A stretch of DNA of 64,000 nucleotides from Cytobacillus gottheilii (GCF_001636345.1 NZ_KV440945.1:2809354-2873353); one strand, 5' to 3'; counted from the first letter of the stretch, positions 46,991 through 56,710 are shown. The notes: generated from the sequence alone by a model not told the origin. Numbers and translations are program-made.

Positions 46991-47734
46991 TTACATAACC
47001 ATTCCGCCGTCAATATGAAGGGTTTGACCTGTCATATAGCGGCTGTCTTCTGATGCTAGGAATGTAACAACATTCGCAATATCAGACGGCTCACCAAAAC
47101 GTGCAAGAGGGATCTGCTTCAGCATCATCTCTTTAACATCTTCAGCAAGCTGATCGGTCATATCTGTTGTAATAAAACCAGGAGCAACAGCGTTAACAGT
47201 AATTCCTCTAGTCGCAAGCTCCTTGGCAGCAGTTTTAGTTAAACCAATTACGCCAGCTTTAGCAGCCACATAGTTCGCTTGTCCGGGATTTCCGCTCACT
47301 CCTACAATCGAAGAGATATTAATAATTCTTCCGCTGCGCTGTTTCATCATTTGTCTTGTTACAGCTTTCGTGCATAAGAAGACACCCTTTAGATTCGTAT
47401 TGATGACATCATCCCATTCATCTTCCTTCATTCGCATCAATAAGTTGTCTCTTGTAATCCCAGCATTGTTAACCAGAATGTCAATGGTGCCAAATTTTTC
47501 GATCGCCGCTTTTACCATATCTGTTACTGACTCACTGCTTGCTACATCACAATGGATTGCGAAGGCTTCAGTGCCCAATGCTTTAATCTCATCAACTACT
47601 TCATTGGCACGCTGTTCACTTCCAGCATAGTTAACAACTACATTGGCACCCTGACGTGCTAATTCCAATGCAATCTCTTTCCCAATGCCGCGAGATGCTC
47701 CTGTTACGATTGCCGCTTTTCCCTTCAATTTCAT
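46991..47734 (-). CDS. fabG: 3-oxoacyl-[acyl-carrier-protein] reductase FabG
   Basis: FabG is the NADPH-dependent ketoreductase of fatty acid elongation. The short-chain dehydrogenase features are complete: cofactor motif [23 protein letters not shown], the catalytic Ser in INISSIVG, and [13 protein letters not shown]. It ends in HIDGGMVM. The ATG at 47734 follows AAAGGAGG and overlaps the fabD stop by four bases. Length is 247 residues. Confidence 0.99.
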   Translation of the reverse strand: MKLKGKAAIVTGASRGIGKEIALELARQGANVVVNYAGSEQRANEVVDEIKALGTEAFAIHCDVASSESVTDMVKAAIEKFGTIDILVNNAGITRDNLLMRMKEDEWDDVINTNLKGVFLCTKAVTRQMMKQRSGRIINISSIVGVSGNPGQANYVAAKAGVIGLTKTAAKELATRGITVNAVAPGFITTDMTDQLAEDVKEMMLKQIPLARFGEPSDIANVVTFLASEDSRYMTGQTLHIDGGMVM

Positions 47735-48678
47735 TGTGCTTCCTCCTTTAATGCTTCCAATGCTGCCAAACATGATTCTTCATCAGATACAGCATAGGTT
47801 TTAACTGATCGATCAATTTTTTTCACTAAGCCGGAAAGAACTTTTCCAGGACCAATTTCAATAAAAGTATCAACACCTAATGCAATCATCTCCCGAACTG
47901 AATCTTCCCAAAGAACAGGAGAATAAAGCTGCTCCACTAAATTAATTTTAATATCTTCAGGTGAAGTCATTGCTTTTGCATTTACATTAGCAAGTACCGG
48001 AATCAATGCCTCTTTTACAGCAATTCCATCAATGACAGATTTAAATTTCTCTGCTGCTGGCTTCATTAATGATGAATGAAACGGCCCGCTTACTTCAAGT
48101 GGCAATACACGCTTTGCGCCAGCTTCTTTTGCTTTTACAGTGGCCAATTCTATTCCTTTTTTTGAGCCGGAAATAACAATTTGACCAGGACAATTTAAGT
48201 TTGCCAGCTGAACAGCGTTGCCCATAACTGAAATTTCAGCCGTTACTTCAGCAAGCTTTTCACGATCAAGCCCTAAGACAGCTGCCATGGCACCTTCGCC
48301 ATTTGGCACAGCTTCTTCCATCAGTTCACCGCGTTTTCGAACCGCAGCCACTGCATCTTCAAAAGAGATCGCTCCTGCTGCAACTAAAGCTGAATACTCT
48401 CCCAAACTATGACCCGCAACATAGTCTGCTGTGATGCCTTGTTTCTGAAAATGATGCAGGATTGCCATGCTAGTTGTTAATAAAGCCGGCTGTGTATTTG
48501 CTGTTTGTGTCAGTGTTTCCTTTGGACCTTCAAAAATAATAGATGAAAGTGAGAAATTCAATGCAGTATCAGCAGCATCAAAAATAGCTTTCACTCCTTC
48601 ATCTGTTTGGGCTAAAGCTTGTCCCATTCCAACTGTCTGGGACCCTTGTCCTGGAAATACAAAGGCGATTTTTCCCAT
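47731..48678 (-). CDS. fabD: Malonyl-CoA:ACP transacylase FabD
   Basis: FabD loads malonyl groups onto acyl carrier protein. [17 protein letters not shown] opens the protein, the nucleophile serine is in [16 protein letters not shown], and the catalytic His is in [13 protein letters not shown]. Length is 315 residues. It lies between plsX and fabG in the FapR-controlled operon. Confidence 0.99.
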   Translation of the reverse strand: MGKIAFVFPGQGSQTVGMGQALAQTDEGVKAIFDAADTALNFSLSSIIFEGPKETLTQTANTQPALLTTSMAILHHFQKQGITADYVAGHSLGEYSALVAAGAISFEDAVAAVRKRGELMEEAVPNGEGAMAAVLGLDREKLAEVTAEISVMGNAVQLANLNCPGQIVISGSKKGIELATVKAKEAGAKRVLPLEVSGPFHSSLMKPAAEKFKSVIDGIAVKEALIPVLANVNAKAMTSPEDIKINLVEQLYSPVLWEDSVREMIALGVDTFIEIGPGKVLSGLVKKIDRSVKTYAVSDEESCLAALEALKEEAQ

Positions 48679-48704
48679 AGTAAACCTCCTAAATCATCAA
48701 TCGA

Positions 48705-49697
48705 TCATGATTGATTCTGTTCTAATACATCTTTAATTGTAGCAGCCACATTGTTCTGCACCATATCTCTTGTTTGTCTGACTGCGCTAAACAGAGCGTC
48801 TGCATTTGATGAACCGTGCGCCTTAATTACAGGGGCTTTTAGACCAAACAATGCCGCGCCGCCATATTCTGCATAGTCCATCTTAGATTTTAATTCACGC
48901 AAATCAGGCATGATTAGAGCTGCAGCCATTTTACTCTTGAAGCTGCTCGTTAAAGTGGTTTTTAACATTTTAAAGACCGACAGCGCAGTACCCTCAATTG
49001 TTTTTAAGACCATATTGCCGGTAAATCCATCAGTTACTACTACGTCTGCAGCGCCATCAAGCAAGTCACGCGCTTCAACATTTCCGATAAAATGGATTTC
49101 GCTTTGCTGTTGTAAAAGGTCGAAAGCTGCTTTGGCCAGTTCATTTCCCTTTTTTTCTTCTGTGCCAATGTTTAAGAGTCCTACTCTCGGTTTATGTACT
49201 CCCCGCACTTTTTCTGCGTATATCGACCCCATTACCGCATATTGCACTAAGTGCTCAGGTTTTGCATCTACATTCGCACCAACATCAAGAAGAACAAATC
49301 CTTCTCCGCCAATTGTCGGCAGTGTTGGTGATAAAGCAGGCCGTTCAATCCCTTCAATTCTTCCTACGATGAACAATCCTGCTGCCATTAAGGCACCGGT
49401 GTTACCTGCTGAAATACAAGCATCTGCAGCGCCATCTGCAACCTGCTGTGCGGCAACTACCATTGAGGCTGTTTTCTTTCGTCTCACTGCTCGAACTGGC
49501 TCATCTGTAGCTAATATAACATCATCTGTATGTATAATTGAGATTCGTTCATTTGAGGATAATAATGGTTTGATCCGCTCTTCATCCCCAACAAGGACGA
49601 TCTCGATATCATTATAGGTTTCAACAGCTTTCAATGCACCAAGGACGATTTCCTTAGGCGCATGATCGCCTCCCATTGCATCAATAGCTATTTTCAT
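48705..49697 (-). CDS. plsX: Phosphate acyltransferase PlsX
   Basis: PlsX converts acyl-ACP to acyl-phosphate, the first step of phospholipid synthesis with Pls[21 protein letters not shown] at the start and [31 protein letters not shown] and [16 protein letters not shown] are family motifs. The ATG at 49697 has AAAGGATG in front; an alternative ATG at 49703 overlaps the fapR stop. Length is 330 residues. Confidence 0.98.
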   Translation of the reverse strand: MKIAIDAMGGDHAPKEIVLGALKAVETYNDIEIVLVGDEERIKPLLSSNERISIIHTDDVILATDEPVRAVRRKKTASMVVAAQQVADGAADACISAGNTGALMAAGLFIVGRIEGIERPALSPTLPTIGGEGFVLLDVGANVDAKPEHLVQYAVMGSIYAEKVRGVHKPRVGLLNIGTEEKKGNELAKAAFDLLQQQSEIHFIGNVEARDLLDGAADVVVTDGFTGNMVLKTIEGTALSVFKMLKTTLTSSFKSKMAAALIMPDLRELKSKMDYAEYGGAALFGLKAPVIKAHGSSNADALFSAVRQTRDMVQNNVAATIKDVLEQNQS

Positions 49698-49703
49698 GCT
49701 CAT

Positions 49704-50279
49704 TCATCCTTTTGCATTATTTTTTGATCTGAACATATCAAATTCACCTTTAAATACGTGTTCAGTATTCACATAGCAGTTTACTTCAACTGCTGTACGT
49801 CCTGTATCATGGTCTATGTGAACAACCTTTGCTTTCGCAACAACCCGCTCGCCTTCTTTAACGGCTCTGGTAAATTGAATGTTTGCTTTAGCAGTTAAGG
49901 CAAGTTCGTCATCAATTACAGCAACTGCAAGGGAATTGGCTTGAGCAAACAGATGGTGGCCCCGCGCTATGTTATTCCTTTGAAAAACATGCTCCCGTTT
50001 TACATCAAATAAAGAAATAGCTGTATTATCCAATTCGATATCGATAATCTCACCAATCACTTCTTCGATTGGCAAAGAGCGGACTTCGTCATCAAAACGA
50101 TTTTCTGCCACATTCTTAATTCGCTCCCTTAATTCAGGGATCGACAATTCAAGCCTGTCCAAGCGGATGGTCTGGACACTAACCGAAAATTTCTCTGCCA
50201 GCTCCTCATCCGTGATAAAGGGATTTTCTTTTATTGTATCAGCCAATAATAGCTGTCTTTCTTTTTTATTTCTCCTCAT
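49704..50279 (-). CDS. fapR: Fatty acid and phospholipid synthesis repressor FapR
   Basis: FapR represses lipid synthesis genes and is released by malonyl-CoA. The 191-residue protein has an N-terminal helix-turn-helix ([20 protein letters not shown] followed by [14 protein letters not shown]) and a C-terminal hot-dog fold effector domain ([20 protein letters not shown]). It is the first gene of fapR-plsX-fabD-fabG(-acpP) and has a matching FapR operator over its own promoter. Confidence 0.98.
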   Translation of the reverse strand: MRRNKKERQLLLADTIKENPFITDEELAEKFSVSVQTIRLDRLELSIPELRERIKNVAENRFDDEVRSLPIEEVIGEIIDIELDNTAISLFDVKREHVFQRNNIARGHHLFAQANSLAVAVIDDELALTAKANIQFTRAVKEGERVVAKAKVVHIDHDTGRTAVEVNCYVNTEHVFKGEFDMFRSKNNAKG

Positions 50280-50300
50280 ATCATCACACCGTTCGAGATA

Positions 50301-50317
50301 TTAAGACTAGGTACTAA
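50301..50317 (-). promoter_or_regulatory. FapR operator
   Basis: The minus strand reads TTAGTACCTAGTCTTAA, matching the known FapR box of B. subtilis. It starts four bases after the -10 of the fapR promoter and so covers the start of transcription, the expected position for self-repression. Confidence 0.9.
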
Positions 50318-50321
50318 TAGT

Positions 50322-50350
50322 AGTATATAATTGATCGCTGCTTATTGCAA
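50322..50350 (-). promoter_or_regulatory. Sigma-A promoter of the fapR operon
   Basis: Minus-strand -35 TTGCAA, 17-base spacing, -10 TATACT, directly upstream of the FapR operator and about 45 bases before the fapR ATG. Confidence 0.75.
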
Positions 50351-50386
50351 GAAAAAATAAGCTTTTTACCCTTTTTGCTCGTGAGG

Positions 50387-52438
50387 TCAGTCTAATTTTT
50401 CGCCTTCCAGTACACCGCTATTTTTCAGATACTGTCTAAGGTCTGCATATTCACCATCCTGCCAGAAAAACTCTGACTGAATCAATTCTGCAGCATCATT
50501 TCTGGCTGTCTCCAGCGCGCGATAATCATGAACCATGTCAGCAACCTTGAACTCGGGCAAGCCGCTTTGTTTTCTCCCAAAGAAGTCACCAGGTCCGCGC
50601 AGTTCCAAATCTTTTTCGCTTAGAACAAAGCCATCGTTCGTTTCGGTCATAATTTTCATCCGCTCTTTGCCAACCTCAGATTTAGGATCGGCAAGTAAAA
50701 TACAATAAGATTGCTGGTCCCCCCTTCCAACTCGTCCGCGGAGCTGATGGAGCTGCGAGAGGCCAAATCTTTCGGCATCATAAATCACCATCATGGTCGC
50801 ATTGGGAACATTAACACCAACCTCTACAACGGTGGTAGAAACTAGGATTTGCACTTCATTCCGGCTAAACGCCTGCATTACGGCATCCTTCTCATCAGAG
50901 TGAAGCCTGCCGTGCATTAAACCTGTATGGTATCTGCCTTGAAAATACTGCATCATTGTTGCATGCACATCGATGGCATTTTGAACATCAAGCTTATCTG
51001 ATTCTTCTATGAGCGGGCAGATTACATAGACCTGCCTATTCTTTGACAGCTCTTTCTCCATAAAACGCAGGACACGATCAAGCATGTCTGGTTTAGCCCA
51101 GTAGGTTTCAATTGCCTTTCTTCCAGCAGGCATTTCATCAATAATCGAGACATCCATTTCGCCAAAAGCAGTAATGGCAAGTGTACGCGGAATCGGGGTT
51201 GCTGTCATAAATAGGACATCAGGGCTTTCCCCTTTTTCTCTTAGCACTCGGCGCTGATTCACTCCAAAGCGGTGCTGTTCATCGGTAATAACAAGTCCAA
51301 GGTTCTTAAACACCACTTCCTCTTGGATGAGGGCGTGAGTGCCAATTAAAATATCAATTTCGCCATTTTTTAACTCTTCAAGGATTTCTCTCCGCCTTTT
51401 TCCTTTAATTGAGCTTGTAAGCAATTCACATTTTACACCTAATGGCGCTAGCATTTCTTTTAATGATGACGCATGCTGATCGGCAAGTATCTCAGTTGGA
51501 ACCATTAGCGCTCCCTGAAAACCAGCTGTTTTACTTGCAAACAATGCAATCGAAGCCACAGCTGTTTTACCTGAACCAACATCACCCTGCAGGAGACGAT
51601 TCATCCGGAATGGTGACTTCATATCTGTTAATATTTCATTCACTACCCTTTTCTGGGCATTTGTCAGTGAAAAAGGCATGGAATCTATATAATGATTGAG
51701 CTGGTCTAAATCATATGATTGAGCAACACCGTTTGAATTCTCTCTCTCCATTTTTCGCAACGCCTGCATTTTTAACTGAAAATAGAAAAACTCCTCATAG
51801 ACAAAGCGTCTGCGCGCTTGTTTTAAGTCGTTTCCTCCAGAAGGAAAATGCATGATCTGCATGGCTGTTTTACGATCCAGAAGCTTATAAGAAAATAAAT
51901 AACGCTCTGGCAGCAGCTCAGATATATATTCACCGTATTGGGAGAATGCAAGGTTTATAAATCTCCTCAGCCCTTTAACAGTAACCTTCCCTTTTACACC
52001 ATACACAGGTTCAAATTCTTTTTCACTCGCATATGGACCTGCATGCAGTTCATTAACCGTAATCATTTGGCGATGCTGATCCCATTTTCCAGTCAGTGTA
52101 ACAGTGCTGTTTAAAGTAATTTTATTTTTTAAATATGGCTGGTTAAAGATGACGGCCTGAACAAGTACTCTGCCAATGAGCACTCTAAGCGTCAATCTTG
52201 AACGTTTTTTGCCATAGTACATTAAACTCGGTTCACTGTGAACAATTCCTTCAACAGTGATTCGCTCTTCATGCTTTATGCTCTCTAAATCTTTCAACCT
52301 GTAGTCTTCATACCTGTATGGAAAATATTCCAGCAAATCAGATACAGTCTGAATGTTCATGTCAGCGAGTGCTTCTGCAGTCTCACCGCCAATCCCTTTA
52401 ACGACTGTTACTGGCTGTTTTAAAATGTCATTTACCAT
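50387..52438 (-). CDS. recG: ATP-dependent DNA helicase RecG
   Basis: RecG remodels stalled forks and branched recombination intermediates. The wedge domain (KRSRLTLRVLIGRVLVQAVI) is followed by helicase motifs I (LLQGDVGSGKTAVASIA), II (DEQHRFGV), III (FMTATPIPRTLA) and VI (QLRGRVGRGDQQSYC). The ATG at 52438 (MVNDILKQPVTVVKGIGGE) gives 683 residues, in line with B. subtilis, but its ribosome binding site is weak. The frame stays open to 52513 through a G+C-rich stretch not expected in RecG. Confidence 0.96.
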   Translation of the reverse strand: MVNDILKQPVTVVKGIGGETAEALADMNIQTVSDLLEYFPYRYEDYRLKDLESIKHEERITVEGIVHSEPSLMYYGKKRSRLTLRVLIGRVLVQAVIFNQPYLKNKITLNSTVTLTGKWDQHRQMITVNELHAGPYASEKEFEPVYGVKGKVTVKGLRRFINLAFSQYGEYISELLPERYLFSYKLLDRKTAMQIMHFPSGGNDLKQARRRFVYEEFFYFQLKMQALRKMERENSNGVAQSYDLDQLNHYIDSMPFSLTNAQKRVVNEILTDMKSPFRMNRLLQGDVGSGKTAVASIALFASKTAGFQGALMVPTEILADQHASSLKEMLAPLGVKCELLTSSIKGKRRREILEELKNGEIDILIGTHALIQEEVVFKNLGLVITDEQHRFGVNQRRVLREKGESPDVLFMTATPIPRTLAITAFGEMDVSIIDEMPAGRKAIETYWAKPDMLDRVLRFMEKELSKNRQVYVICPLIEESDKLDVQNAIDVHATMMQYFQGRYHTGLMHGRLHSDEKDAVMQAFSRNEVQILVSTTVVEVGVNVPNATMMVIYDAERFGLSQLHQLRGRVGRGDQQSYCILLADPKSEVGKERMKIMTETNDGFVLSEKDLELRGPGDFFGRKQSGLPEFKVADMVHDYRALETARNDAAELIQSEFFWQDGEYADLRQYLKNSGVLEGEKLD

Positions 52439-52752
52439 TTCGCAAGCGGGCACTTTTATGCAGATGTTCCCTGCCGTGCAGCCGCTGAACCTCCCCGACC
52501 TTTTATCATACATTATTTATCTTTCGTTCATTCTTTTATAAAGCATACCATAAATACAAACAGCCGTTCCATTTTAAGATGAAGTTCACTTATGAGACAC
52601 ATACCCCTTTTGGGTGCAGTTCGTTTATCCTTTCTTTGTCTGCGCTTTACAGAATTATAAAATGCAAGTTTTCATATGAACATTACAATAAAACATACTA
52701 AGATGAGTATCCGTGTTTCATATTCAGATGCTCATTTAGGTATATGAAGGCA
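52439..52752. other. fakA-recG intergenic region lacking sdaAB-sdaAA
   Basis: About 310 bases without a supported gene between the fakA terminator and the recG start. In B. subtilis the L-serine dehydratase genes sdaAB and sdaAA occupy this place. No remnant of them is seen. The recG-proximal 75 bases are unusually G+C-rich. Confidence 0.55.
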
Positions 52753-52782
52753 TAAAAAAACGGCAGCCTAGTCAGCTGCCAT
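52753..52782 (-). terminator. Terminator of yloU-fakA
   Basis: Minus-strand stem GGCAGC / GCTGCC with a seven-base loop, followed by CGTTTTTTT, nine bases after the fakA stop. Confidence 0.9.
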
Positions 52783-52790
52783 TTTTGTTT

Positions 52791-54467
52791 TTATTCAATT
52801 GCAAAAATGAAGGCATATAACGGCTGTTTCCCATCATGGACTTCAATTTCAACTTCACCATATTGTTCTTCTACAAAACTTACAAGACGGTCAACATCTT
52901 CTTGAGATGCATCTTCACCCTTAAGAACTGTAAGAATTTCAGAATCCTCATCAATCATTTTAGCAAGAAGGTCTGTTGCAGCTTGGACTTTGTCTTTGCT
53001 TTTAACAACAATTTTCCCTTCTTCAATGCCCATAAAGTCATCTTTGGCAATTTCAAGGCCATCAATGCTTGTATCACGGACAGCAAATGTAATTTGACCT
53101 GTCTTAACATGCTGTAAAGCATCTTTCATGCTTTGCTCATTTTCCGAAATCTCTGCACCCGGATTAAAAGCAAGTAAAGCAGACATACCTTGAGGTACTG
53201 TTTTAGAAGGCACAACGATTGCTTCTACTTCTGAAACTTGAGCTGCTTGTTCAGCTGCCATGACAATATTTTTATTATTTGGCAGAATGATGACTTTTTT
53301 AGCATTGACATCTTTAATCGCCTTTACGATGTCCTCTGTGCTCGGATTCATCGTTTGCCCGCCTTCAATTACTGCATGAGCACCAAGGCTTTTGAATAGA
53401 TCAGCGATTCCGCTTCCCATTGAAACAGTCACAATGCCATATTCTTTTTGTTCTTCCGGTTTTTTCGCTGCAGGAGCAGATGCCGGTTCATCGAATAAGA
53501 GATTGCTATGCTGCTGGCGCATATTTTCAATTTTCATATTGATTAAGCTTCCATAGCGCTGGCCGTAAGTGAGACAGTCGCCTGGCTGTTCAGAGTGAAT
53601 ATGAACTTTTACTAATTCATCATCTGCAATGACCAGCAGCGAATCGCCATATTTACTTAAATCCTGGCGGAACTTCTCTTCTTTAAAAGGCTGCTTAGAA
53701 AGCTTTTCATCTTCGAATTTCACCATAAACTCAGTGCAATATCCATATACGATATCCTCTGTGTTCATGTGGCTTTGTACACTCTTATGATGCTCAGCGC
53801 TAACAAGCTCATCCATTTTCGGCAGGCTTTGTGGGGCTTCAGGCAGTTCTTCACCCTTTAGCTCAGCTAAAAAGCCTTCGTATACAAATACAAGACCTTG
53901 ACCGCCGCTGTCAACAACGCCTACTTCTTTTAGCACAGGCAGTAAGTCTGGAGTGCGATTTAATGAAGCCTTTGCTTCTTTTACAATCGCTTCCATAATG
54001 ACAATGAGATCGTCCTCTGTTTCAGCAACAGCAACTGCTTTTTTCCCGGCATCCTTTGCCACGGTTAAGATGGTACCTTCAACTGGCTTCATAACCGCTT
54101 TATACGCAGTGGCTACACCAGTATCAAATGCTGCAGCAAATTCTTTTCCGTTAATTGTTTCTTTTTGTTCGATTGCTTTTGAAAAACCACGGAATAATTG
54201 AGATAGAATAACACCTGAATTTCCACGGGCACCCATCAATAATCCTTTTGATAGAGCAGTTCCTACCTTGCCAATATGGGAATTCACATTATTTTTAACT
54301 TCCTTTGCACCAGAAGTCATCGACAAATTCATATTTGTTCCAGTATCTCCATCCGGAACAGGGAAAACATTTAATGCATCCACCAATTTTGCATTTGCAG
54401 AAAGGTGGTTAGCACCTTGCAGAATCATTCGCGCAAATTGTTTTCCATCTAAAACTTTAGTTGACAC
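52791..54467 (-). CDS. fakA: Fatty acid kinase catalytic subunit FakA (YloV, DAK2 domain)
   Basis: FakA phosphorylates fatty acids bound to FakB carriers so that they enter phospholipid synthesis. The N-terminal DAK2 kinase domain has the metal- and ATP-binding motif VPDGDTGTNMNLSMTSG and GARGNSGVILSQLFRGFSKA. The middle (VDSGGQGLVFVYEGFLA) and the C-terminal DegV-like/FakB-binding region (YGIVTVSMGSGIADLFKSLG) are present. Length is 558 residues. It follows yloU by 16 bases, close to the lipid genes. Confidence 0.95.
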   Translation of the reverse strand: MSTKVLDGKQFARMILQGANHLSANAKLVDALNVFPVPDGDTGTNMNLSMTSGAKEVKNNVNSHIGKVGTALSKGLLMGARGNSGVILSQLFRGFSKAIEQKETINGKEFAAAFDTGVATAYKAVMKPVEGTILTVAKDAGKKAVAVAETEDDLIVIMEAIVKEAKASLNRTPDLLPVLKEVGVVDSGGQGLVFVYEGFLAELKGEELPEAPQSLPKMDELVSAEHHKSVQSHMNTEDIVYGYCTEFMVKFEDEKLSKQPFKEEKFRQDLSKYGDSLLVIADDELVKVHIHSEQPGDCLTYGQRYGSLINMKIENMRQQHSNLLFDEPASAPAAKKPEEQKEYGIVTVSMGSGIADLFKSLGAHAVIEGGQTMNPSTEDIVKAIKDVNAKKVIILPNNKNIVMAAEQAAQVSEVEAIVVPSKTVPQGMSALLAFNPGAEISENEQSMKDALQHVKTGQITFAVRDTSIDGLEIAKDDFMGIEEGKIVVKSKDKVQAATDLLAKMIDEDSEILTVLKGEDASQEDVDRLVSFVEEQYGEVEIEVHDGKQPLYAFIFAIE

Positions 54468-54483
54468 AAATCTTTCCTCCTCA

Positions 54484-54846
54484 CTACGGGTTAGTTACAC
54501 GAACTCCCTGAACGAAAATATTTACTGAGTCTGTACTAAGGCCGACCGTCTTGTCCAATGTATACTTAACCTTTGATTGAACATTGTGAGCAACCTCGGA
54601 AATTTTCGTTCCATAACTTACTATAATATACATATCAATATGTACTTCATCATTTTCCTGGCGAACGACGACTCCGCGTGTAAAATTTTCTTTGCGCAAA
54701 ATATCGGTTAAACCATCTTTTATTTGATTTTTGGATGCCATCCCTACGATTCCATAACAATCCACAGCAGCTCCTCCTGCGATTGTAGCGATTACATCAT
54801 TTGAGATATCAATTTGCCCAAAATTCGTTTTTAATTCGATGGACAT
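54484..54846 (-). CDS. yloU: Asp23/Gls24 family envelope stress protein YloU
   Basis: A 120-residue Asp23-domain protein: GQIDISNDVIATIAGGAAVD, then CYGIVGMASKNQIKDG and DMYIIVSYGTKISEVAHNVQ. Asp23 relatives are small cytoplasmic or membrane-associated proteins linked to cell-envelope stress; the exact role of YloU is not known. It always precedes fakA in Bacillus. A run of G residues serves as the ribosome binding site. Confidence 0.95.
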   Translation of the reverse strand: MSIELKTNFGQIDISNDVIATIAGGAAVDCYGIVGMASKNQIKDGLTDILRKENFTRGVVVRQENDEVHIDMYIIVSYGTKISEVAHNVQSKVKYTLDKTVGLSTDSVNIFVQGVRVTNP

Positions 54847-55206
54847 AATTCGTTCCCCCTTTTGGAAATTGCTTTTCGAAAAGTGAAAGTTACAAGAGAC
54901 AGATTTTCCGCTTTTAAGCTCTTCACACTATTCATACAGAACATTGTACTATATGAACACCATATTTAAAAGTTATACTTTCCACTTCTTATTATAGCTT
55001 GTCTAATAAAATTGTATGTCAAGGAATTTTTCTTGAAAGCAATGAGTTCAGCTATTGCAAGGATTGTAAATGTATGATAAATTATTAAAGTATCTTTTAA
55101 TGGCCGGAAACAGATTGCTGTTTTCTCATTAATACAGATGGATCTAACAAATTGCAAATAAAGCATGAAGGATCTTTCAGCTTTGGTTAGTAAGGAGGGA
55201 AATTAC
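54847..55206. other. Divergent yloU / rpmB intergenic region
   Basis: About 360 bases between divergent genes with no reading frame of note. A candidate rpmB promoter lies at 55055-55083. On the minus strand a TACAAT about 110 bases before yloU could be its -10, but no good -35 was found. Confidence 0.5.
55055..55083 (+). promoter_or_regulatory. Candidate promoter of rpmB
   Basis: TTGCAA, 17-base spacing and TAAATT with an extended TG one base before it. The leader to the rpmB ATG is about 120 bases long and contains a small AAACAG / CTGTTT hairpin. Confidence 0.4.
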
Positions 55207-55395
55207 ATGCCACGCAAATGTGTTGTAACTGGTAAAAAGACAACTTCGGGCAATGCTCGCTCACATGCTATGAACGCTAACAAGCGTACTTGGGGCGCAA
55301 ACCTTCAAAAGGTTCGCATTCTTGTAGACGGTAAGCCTAAACGTGTTTGGGTTTCTGCAAGAGCACTTAAATCAGGTAAAGTAGAACGCGTATAA
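55207..55395 (+). CDS. rpmB: 50S ribosomal protein L28
   Basis: The only gene on the plus strand. The 62-residue protein begins [20 protein letters not shown] and ends in [14 protein letters not shown], both diagnostic of L28. It has a Cys only at position 5, so it is the type without the zinc ribbon. The ATG at 55207 lies behind AAGGAGGG; in-frame codons from 55165 are leader. It is divergent from yloU as in B. subtilis. Confidence 0.99.
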   Translation: MPRKCVVTGKKTTSGNARSHAMNANKRTWGANLQKVRILVDGKPKRVWVSARALKSGKVERV

Positions 55396-55452
55396 TAGGA
55401 AAGCTTAAGTTGGACAGCTTCACTGCTGGTCATCTGGCTTGATTAATATGCG

Positions 55453-55485
55453 AAAGGACATCTTAATAGATGTCCTTTTTTCATT
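55453..55485 (+). terminator. Terminator of rpmB
   Basis: Perfect 11-base stem AAAGGACATCT / AGATGTCCTTT with a four-base loop followed by T residues on the plus strand, 58 bases after the rpmB stop. Confidence 0.92.
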
Positions 55486-55641
55486 TTTAAAGGAGCTCTG
55501 CATTTTAGAGGAATTTTCTAATGTACTTATAGTTCCATATACTCGTATTCCCTGCTGTGAACAGAAGTCGGATGTTAATCGGCTCCCTTCACCCTTTTTT
55601 TCGTTTCTGCCAGTCTTAACCATGCTTACAAAGATTTTAAG

Positions 55642-55676
55642 GATAGAAAAAATAAAGCACCCTGCAAAGGTGCTAT
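55642..55676 (-). terminator. Terminator of spoVM
   Basis: Minus-strand stem AGCACC / GGTGCT with a seven-base loop followed by TTATTTTTTC, about 30 bases after the spoVM stop. Confidence 0.82.
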
Positions 55677-55702
55677 AAGAAGTAAGAGTGCTCTTGCTAT
55701 GA

Positions 55703-55783
55703 TTATCCTTTTTTAAATGTTCCCAGCATGGCGCGGACAATCCCGCCCAAAAATTTTGGCAGTTTAATTGTATAAAATCTCAT
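55703..55783 (-). CDS. spoVM: Stage V sporulation peptide SpoVM
   Basis: A 26-residue peptide, MRFYTIKLPKFLGGIVRAML followed by GTFKKG, nearly identical to B. subtilis SpoVM. SpoVM is an amphipathic helix that recognises the convex forespore membrane and anchors SpoIVA for spore coat assembly. The proline that bends the helix (LPKFLGG) is kept. AGGAGG lies ten bases before the ATG. It stands between thiN and rpmB, its usual place. Expression should be mother-cell specific (sigma-E), but I could not define the promoter. Confidence 0.97.
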   Translation of the reverse strand: MRFYTIKLPKFLGGIVRAMLGTFKKG

Positions 55784-55876
55784 TCTTTATGTCCCTCCTC
55801 ACAAGTCATGCCTTGCCCATCGTTGCTTTTTTGCTGTTGCTGCTTGCTGCCTCGCGTTAAAAACAAATCATGATAT

Positions 55877-56527
55877 TTATAAATCATTGCTCCTTATCAC
55901 CATTAATATGCCTTGTTTATAAGAAAAAGTACCAGAATCATCAACAAGTTCATTACTAATACATAGTGTCGAGCTGATCGGAATATGACAGTCAGTTAAT
56001 GGATATTTAAATCCTCTGAGAGTTAGTCCATCAACTTCCCCAGAGATCGGTATAAAAGAAATATATTGATAATCACTGTCAGTTTGAATGGAATAGGTTC
56101 CTGGTTTCGTCATAAATATTTTATTCTGAATATCTATGATCTCAACTGGTATCTCATCATTATTATTTAGAGGCTTAATTAGCAGCTGAACATTCGCAAA
56201 AAAGTGGTCCATTCTTCCGCCAGTTGCACCAAATAAACGAATTTTTCTAGGATTTTCTGAAAGAGCCCAGTTAAGTGCATGCTCCATATCTGTTTCATCC
56301 TTTTCTGGCTGAAAGCGATGAATGCTCTTAACATTTTCTTCTATTAATGCCCATTCCTCTTCTGTAACAGAGTCAAAATCACCGAAAGCGCGATAAGGCT
56401 GGATATTCTGCGAAAGCAATGTAAAAACACCTTTATCAACACCAATCCATAGATCCTCTTCTGATTTGTATTTATCAAACGATGGCAGCCGTTCAAGCGG
56501 ACCTCCTGCAAGAATATTAATATTCAT
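55877..56527 (-). CDS. thiN: Thiamine pyrophosphokinase ThiN
   Basis: ThiN converts thiamine to thiamine pyrophosphate with ATP. The ATG at 56527, five bases after AAGGAGG, gives MNINILAGGPLERLPSFDKY. The catalytic domain motifs GVDKGVFTLLSQNIQPYRAF, then GDFDSVTEEE, EKDETDMEHALNWAL and FGATGGRMDHFFANVQLL are intact. Length is 216 residues; upstream in-frame codons to 56674 overlap the rpe terminator area and look untranslated. Confidence 0.97.
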   Translation of the reverse strand: MNINILAGGPLERLPSFDKYKSEEDLWIGVDKGVFTLLSQNIQPYRAFGDFDSVTEEEWALIEENVKSIHRFQPEKDETDMEHALNWALSENPRKIRLFGATGGRMDHFFANVQLLIKPLNNNDEIPVEIIDIQNKIFMTKPGTYSIQTDSDYQYISFIPISGEVDGLTLRGFKYPLTDCHIPISSTLCISNELVDDSGTFSYKQGILMVIRSNDL

Positions 56528-56710
56528 TTTATCCTCCTTAGTGACTTCTTTGTTAAAGGAATTTATTAAACTTCTAAATAGGTATTCCCTGTAGGACATG
56601 CTCGTCAACACATTTAACGCAAAAATCTTCATTAGGAAAACCTTTGAACTAAATAACCGTTTCAGATTAGCCATGCGAAATCGTACAGGCTGTGCTCATT
56701 CTTTCACTAT

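Larger units (their letters stand above)
55396..55702. other. Convergent rpmB / spoVM intergenic region
   Basis: About 305 bases between convergent genes, bounded by the rpmB terminator on one side and the spoVM terminator on the other. Between them nothing gene-like was seen. Confidence 0.6.

Noticed and set aside
55396..55740. Longer minus-strand open frame covering the rpmB-spoVM gap
   Set aside because: It crosses two terminators and the spoVM gene in another frame and has no recognisable domain or ribosome binding site.
56528..56674. N-terminal extension of thiN by 49 residues
   Set aside because: The ATG at 56527 has an excellent AAGGAGG box and gives the usual family N-terminus; the extension has no ribosome binding site.
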